The notes below the pieces were generated by a model. That model did not search any database. It was not told the origin of the DNA and worked only from the letters and a program-made list of their open reading frames with translations. Shown piece by piece: positions 6,029 through 10,173 of a stretch of DNA of 10,173 nucleotides. A program made the position numbers and the translations under genes. Numbering within the stretch: the stretch's first letter is position 1; the number at the start of each line of letters is the position of its first letter. This DNA is from UBA1543 sp964596375. Lineage in GTDB: Bacteria; Pseudomonadota; Zetaproteobacteria; Mariprofundales; Mariprofundaceae. The DNA is taken from positions 1 through 10,173 of the forward strand of contig CAZQTO010000086.1 in assembly GCA_964596375.1 (NCBI GenBank), in the 5' to 3' direction.

Positions 6029-7660
6029 ATGTCAGTACGTATTGTCAGTACGCAGCCTTTTGATGACCAGAAGCCTGGCACGTCGGGTCTGCGCAAGAAG
6101 GTCAAGGTCTTCCAAAAAGCGAATTATCTGGAGAATTTTGTCCAGTCCACCTTTGATGCCATCGGTGATTTTTCCGGACAAACTCTGGTGGTTGGCGGCG
6201 ATGGCCGCTTCTATAACCGGCAGGCGATTCAAATTATTCTCAAGATGGCCGCAGCCAATGGCTTCGGCCGGGTGCTGGTCGGCCAGGGCGGTATTCTTTC
6301 CACGCCGGCTGCCTCGCATGTGATCCGTAAAAACAAGGCATATGGCGGCCTGATTCTTTCCGCCAGCCACAATCCTGCCGGCCCGGACGAGGATTTCGGC
6401 ATCAAATACAATATCGGTAACGGCGGCCCGGCTCCCGAAGGTGTGACCGATGCGATTTTTGCACGCAGCCGTGAGATAGGTGAATACAAGCTTCTGGATG
6501 CGTCTGATATCCCGCTAGATACTCTGGGGACGTTCAGCCTCGGCGATATGCAGGTCGAGGTGGTTGATTCGGTGCGTGACTATGCCGAGCTGATGAAATC
6601 GCTGTTCGACTTTGCAGCGATTCGCAAGCTTCTGGCGGATGGTTTTCGCATCAAGTTCGATGCGATGCATGCGGTTACCGGACCTTATGCGCTGAGTATC
6701 TTCCAGGGTATGCTGGGAGCTCCGATAGGCACGGTGATGAACGGTGCACCGCTGGAGGACTTTGGTGGCGGACATCCCGATCCCAACCTGACCTATGCCC
6801 ATGAGCTGGTTGATGTCATGTATGCCGATGATGCACCTGATTTCGGTGCGGCCTCGGATGGCGATGGCGACCGCAATATGGTTCTCGGCAACCATTTCTT
6901 TGTCACGCCGAGTGATTCGCTGGCAGTGATTGCAGCCAATGCCGATGTCGTTCCCGGTTATCGGGGCGGTATCGCCGGCATTGCCCGCTCCATGCCGACC
7001 TCTGCAGCTGCCGATCGGGTGGCGGAGGCAATGGGGTTGGATTGCTACGAAACACCGACCGGCTGGAAATTTTTCGGCAATCTGATGGACGATGGTCGCG
7101 TGACCTTGTGTGGTGAGGAATCCTTTGGCACAGGCTCGAATCATGTGCGCGAGAAAGATGGTATGTGGGCCGTGCTGTTCTGGCTCAATATATTGGCCGT
7201 GCGCAAGACCTCGGTTGCATCGATCGTGCAGGAGCACTGGAAGCGCTTTGGTCGCAATTATTATTCAAGGCATGATTACGAAGGTGTGGATTCGGCAGCT
7301 GCCGAACAGGTGCTGCAGAATGTGCGCGATAAGTTCGATACCTTGCCAGGACAGACTCTCGCAGGGCGAGTGGTCGGAAGTTGCGATGATTTCGCCTATG
7401 CCGATCCGGTGGATGGAAGTGTGAGCAGCAATCAGGGTGTGCGCGTGCTATTCGAAGACGGCTCGCGCATCATCTTCCGGCTTTCCGGAACCGGCACAAG
7501 CGGAGCAACGATTCGGATCTATCTCGAATCCTATGAGGCTGATACAAGCAAACACGATATGGATGCACAGGATGCTCTGGCTGCAATGATTACAGCTGCC
7601 GGGGAAATTTCCCAACTGCGTAAACTGACAGGGCGGGATGCGCCCACCGTCATAACCTGA
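6029..7660 (+). CDS. pgm: Phosphoglucomutase, alpha-D-glucose-specific, PGM1-like
   Basis: This enzyme interconverts glucose-6-phosphate and glucose-1-phosphate, feeding GlgC during synthesis and returning carbon to glycolysis during breakdown. The 543 residues begin with QKPGTSGLRKKVKVFQ (14-29), a hallmark of the alpha-D-phosphohexomutase group that includes animal PGM1. The phosphoserine is Ser113 in LSASHNPAGP, the metal loop is DGDGDR (277-282), the sugar-binding loop is GEESFG (362-367) and the phosphate-binding loop is RLSGTGTSG (484-492). All four domains are therefore complete. GAGGGG (6017-6022) lies 6 bases before the ATG, which supports this start. glgB follows after 11 bases on the same strand, so the two form an operon. 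The gene is divergent from glgC across a shared 164-base control region. Confidence 0.96.
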   Translation: MSVRIVSTQPFDDQKPGTSGLRKKVKVFQKANYLENFVQSTFDAIGDFSGQTLVVGGDGRFYNRQAIQIILKMAAANGFGRVLVGQGGILSTPAASHVIRKNKAYGGLILSASHNPAGPDEDFGIKYNIGNGGPAPEGVTDAIFARSREIGEYKLLDASDIPLDTLGTFSLGDMQVEVVDSVRDYAELMKSLFDFAAIRKLLADGFRIKFDAMHAVTGPYALSIFQGMLGAPIGTVMNGAPLEDFGGGHPDPNLTYAHELVDVMYADDAPDFGAASDGDGDRNMVLGNHFFVTPSDSLAVIAANADVVPGYRGGIAGIARSMPTSAAADRVAEAMGLDCYETPTGWKFFGNLMDDGRVTLCGEESFGTGSNHVREKDGMWAVLFWLNILAVRKTSVASIVQEHWKRFGRNYYSRHDYEGVDSAAAEQVLQNVRDKFDTLPGQTLAGRVVGSCDDFAYADPVDGSVSSNQGVRVLFEDGSRIIFRLSGTGTSGATIRIYLESYEADTSKHDMDAQDALAAMITAAGEISQLRKLTGRDAPTVIT

Positions 7661-7671
7661 GGATTGAAACC

Positions 7672-9849
7672 ATGAGCGATCAAGAACTGATGTATCAGAT
7701 TATCGAGGCCAGGAGCCACGACCCGTTTGCCTATCTTGGCCGGCATGCGGCTGGCAAGAGTGGTGTGGTGATACGCTGCTTTGCGCCGCGGGTTGAAAAG
7801 GTCTGGGTGCTGAATAAGGCGGGCAAGGCCACAGTGATGAAGCGCATTCATCAGGACGGTCTGTTCGAAGCGAAGCTACCGAAGATGGGTTTTGACGAGC
7901 CCTATCGCCTGCGCTATGAAAACCATCAGGGGCATAGCTGGGAGCTGGATGACCCCTATCGTTTTCCGCCGGTGCTCGGCGATATGGACCTGCACCTGAT
8001 CGGTGAGGGACAGCATTTCGAGAAATATCGCCTGCTTGGCGCCCATGTGCGCGAAATCGAGGGTGTGTCGGGCGTGTCGTTTGCCGTCTGGGCACCCAAT
8101 GCCAGCCGCGTGTCGGTGGTCGGCAACTTCAATCACTGGGACGGGCGCGAGCATCCGATGCGTGCGCGTGGCGGCTCCGGTGTCTGGGAGGTGTTTATCC
8201 CCTCTCTGTGCGAAGGCGAGCTGTACAAATTCGAGATTCGTGCTCAGAACGGTGATATTCTGCTCAAGGTGGATCCGTATGCACAGCAGATGGAGTTGCG
8301 TCCGGCCACGGCCTGTGTGGTGCATGATCCCAAGCAGTATCAATGGGGTGATGACGAATGGATGACTGCCCGCAGGTCCTACGGTCCGCCGATGGACAAG
8401 CCGATGAATATCTACGAGGTGCATCTCGGCTCATGGCGCAAGGCGGACGGTAAATTTATGAGTTACCGCGATCTGGCACATCAACTGGTCGAATATTGCA
8501 CCTGGATGGGCTTTACGCATATCGAGCTGATGCCGATCACCGAGCATCCCTTCGATGGATCATGGGGCTATCAGACAATCGGTTATTTCGCACCAACCAG
8601 CCGCTTCGGCAAGCCGGATGAATTCCGCTATTTCGTCGATCACTGTCATGCCAATGGCCTTGGTGTGTTGCTTGACTGGGTGCCGGCACATTTTCCCAAG
8701 GATTCGCACGGCCTGGCTCGCTTCGACGGTACGCCGCTGTATGAGCATGCGGACCCGCGGCTGGGCGAACACAAGGATTGGGGTACCTACATCTTCAATT
8801 TCGGGCGCAATGAGGTGCGCAACTTCCTGATTGCCTCGGCCCTGTTCTGGCTGGATCAATTCCATCTGGATGGCCTGCGCGTCGATGCTGTGGCTTCCAT
8901 GCTATATCTGGATTATTCACGTGAAGAGAACGAATGGATGCCGAATAAATTCGGCGGTCGTGAGAATCTGGAGGCGATTGAATTCCTCAAGCAGTTCAAC
9001 TATCTGATACATGAGCGCTTCCCCGGTGCCGTGACCATGGCCGAGGAATCGACCTCATTCCCGATGGTGTCGCGCCCGACCTATCTCGGCGGTCTTGGCT
9101 TTACCATGAAGTGGAATATGGGCTGGATGAACGACACGCTCAGCTACATGGAGCAGAACCCGGTTTATCGCAGCTACCACCATGGCGAAGTGACTTTCTC
9201 GCAGATCTATGCCTACACCGAGAACTTCATTCTGCCGTTCTCGCATGATGAAGTGGTACATGGTAAAGGCTCCATGCCGCAGAAGATGCCCGGTGATGAC
9301 TGGCAGAAATTTGCCAACCTGCGCACGCTGTATGCCTATATGTACACCCATCCGGGTAAGAAGCTGATGTTCCAGGGCCTGGAGTTCGGGCAGTGGAGCG
9401 AGTGGAAGGATTCTGCCAGCCTCGATTGGGATCAGGCCCAGTTCAATCCGCATCGCGGCCTGCAATTGCTGGTCCGCGATCTGAATCATCTGGTGAGCGA
9501 TGTCCCGGCGCTGTATGAGGTGGACTTTGAGCATACCGGCTTCCAGTGGATTGACTGCAACGATTTCTCGCAGTCCACACTTAGCTATATCCGTCGCGAC
9601 AAGAATGGCGGAGCGGTGGTGGTGATTCTCAATCTGACGCCGGTACCGCGTTATGATTTCCGTTTGGGTGTGCCAGAAGAAGGTTTCTACAAGGAAATCA
9701 TGAATACCGATGCCCAGATGTATGATGGTTCGAACATGGGGAATGGTGGAGGTGTTTCTTCGGAAGGCATGGCCTGGATGGGACAGCCGCATTCGCTGCG
9801 CATTGTATTGCCGCCGATGGCCTGCCTGGTGCTGCGTCGCGAATCCTGA
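7672..9849 (+). CDS. glgB: 1,4-alpha-glucan branching enzyme (GH13)
   Basis: GlgB cuts an alpha-1,4 glucan chain and re-attaches the piece through an alpha-1,6 bond, creating glycogen branches. The 725 residues match E. coli GlgB (728) in length and layout: two N-terminal beta-sandwich regions (about 17-110 and 125-220, the second a CBM48 with FAVWAPNASRVSVVGNFN), a GH13 barrel beginning near YEVHLGSWR (248-256) and a C-terminal beta domain. Catalytic residues fall at the same numbers as in E. coli: nucleophile Asp405 in DGLRVDAVASML, acid/base Glu458 in TMAEEST and Asp526 in LPFSHDEVVHGK. The supporting motif LDWVPAHFPKD is at 334-344. The long N-terminus indicates the E. coli-like type. A ribosome site (GAGGA) overlaps the pgm stop, about 9 bases before ATG 7672. 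The gene is last in its operon and is followed by a strong terminator. Confidence 0.97.
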   Translation: MSDQELMYQIIEARSHDPFAYLGRHAAGKSGVVIRCFAPRVEKVWVLNKAGKATVMKRIHQDGLFEAKLPKMGFDEPYRLRYENHQGHSWELDDPYRFPPVLGDMDLHLIGEGQHFEKYRLLGAHVREIEGVSGVSFAVWAPNASRVSVVGNFNHWDGREHPMRARGGSGVWEVFIPSLCEGELYKFEIRAQNGDILLKVDPYAQQMELRPATACVVHDPKQYQWGDDEWMTARRSYGPPMDKPMNIYEVHLGSWRKADGKFMSYRDLAHQLVEYCTWMGFTHIELMPITEHPFDGSWGYQTIGYFAPTSRFGKPDEFRYFVDHCHANGLGVLLDWVPAHFPKDSHGLARFDGTPLYEHADPRLGEHKDWGTYIFNFGRNEVRNFLIASALFWLDQFHLDGLRVDAVASMLYLDYSREENEWMPNKFGGRENLEAIEFLKQFNYLIHERFPGAVTMAEESTSFPMVSRPTYLGGLGFTMKWNMGWMNDTLSYMEQNPVYRSYHHGEVTFSQIYAYTENFILPFSHDEVVHGKGSMPQKMPGDDWQKFANLRTLYAYMYTHPGKKLMFQGLEFGQWSEWKDSASLDWDQAQFNPHRGLQLLVRDLNHLVSDVPALYEVDFEHTGFQWIDCNDFSQSTLSYIRRDKNGGAVVVILNLTPVPRYDFRLGVPEEGFYKEIMNTDAQMYDGSNMGNGGGVSSEGMAWMGQPHSLRIVLPPMACLVLRRES

Positions 9850-9875
9850 TAAAGCGCTAAATTCAGCACGATATC

Positions 9876-9910
9876 AGCCCCGGTTTTGTCATAAAACCGG
9901 GGCTTTTTTT
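9876..9910 (+). terminator. Strong intrinsic terminator after glgB
   Basis: AGCCCCGGTTTT (9876-9887) pairs perfectly with AAAACCGGGGCT (9893-9904) around a 5-base loop (GTCAT), giving a 12-base-pair stem. It runs directly into seven T's (9904-9910). It starts 27 bases after the glgB stop and should end the pgm-glgB transcript. Confidence 0.95.
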
Positions 9911-10017
9911 CTATAATGTTCTTTGCCTGTTGAGGCCTAGAGACATATAGCGCGACAAATCCTGCATCACCGGGGCGGATGTGTGGCAATGCTGCCTCTT
10001 GGGGACGATAATGGGGA

Positions 10018-10046
10018 TTGACGAAAAGGCTCTCTGTGCATAAGGT
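10018..10046 (+). promoter_or_regulatory. Candidate tRNA promoter with GC-rich discriminator
   Basis: TTGACG (10018-10023) and TAAGGT (10041-10046) are separated by exactly 17 bases. The -10 box is followed by CCGCCGCC, a GC-rich discriminator like those of stable-RNA promoters under stringent control. The start would be near 10053, giving a leader of about 79 bases that RNase P would remove. The surrounding 9911-10131 stretch has no convincing gene; a weak hairpin (10021-10030 with 10052-10060) overlaps the promoter. Confidence 0.4.
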
Positions 10047-10131
10047 CCGCCGCCTTTCGTAAGCAGAAGTTAAGCGGGTTCTTTGCAGGATGGTTTTTTC
10101 ACTGAACCGAGCGCAGGACAGGCTTGCAAGT

Positions 10132-10173
<42 letters not shown>

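Noticed and set aside
6515..7237. Open frame of 240 codons on the minus strand opposite pgm
   Set aside because: It is antisense to the conserved Pgm core, with a composition rich in His, Ile and Arg typical of shadow frames.
9055..9792. Open frame of 245 codons on the minus strand opposite glgB
   Set aside because: It is antisense to the conserved GlgB catalytic and C-terminal domains, with no motif of its own.
10021..10060. Possible small RNA hairpin (ACGAAAAGGC with GCCTTTCGT)
   Set aside because: It has a bulge and a 21-base loop, overlaps the proposed tRNA promoter and matches no small RNA I know.

Overview
The window is ordinary chromosomal sequence from a free-living Gram-negative bacterium, most likely a proteobacterium. 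This rests on the E. coli-like GlgC and GlgB, the RecG tail and two small proteins with Sec signal peptides. Moderate GC content and the gene mix would fit a gamma- or zetaproteobacterium, but that placement is a weak guess. There are no insertion sequences, phage genes, CRISPR arrays or defence genes.

Layout: (1) positions 2-388 are the 3' end of recG. (2) Positions 512-1335 hold two small, overlapping genes on the + strand that encode exported proteins of unknown function, behind an extended -10 promoter. (3) Positions 1322-5864 are a minus-strand group transcribed glgC -> GH57 glycosidase -> malQ. The malQ stop overlaps the 3' end of the second exported-protein gene by 14 bases. (4) Positions 5865-6028 are a 164-base divergent regulatory region with extended -10 promoters on both strands and a perfect 13-base palindrome. 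(5) Positions 6029-9849 hold pgm and glgB on the + strand, 11 bases apart, followed by a strong intrinsic terminator. (6) Positions 9911-10131 are non-coding and lead into the first half of a proline tRNA (anticodon UGG), which is cut by the window end.

The central genes form a glycogen (alpha-glucan) storage locus. Pgm interconverts glucose-6-phosphate and glucose-1-phosphate, GlgC makes ADP-glucose, and GlgB adds alpha-1,6 branches. MalQ and the GH57 enzyme probably remodel or break down the chains. Glycogen synthase (GlgA) and phosphorylase (GlgP) are not in the window and must be encoded elsewhere. All key catalytic residues that could be located are present.

No clearly new system is visible. 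The points most worth a second look are the unknown exported-protein pair, the palindrome in the divergent control region, the unassigned GH57 enzyme and the hairpin between glgC and the GH57 gene.
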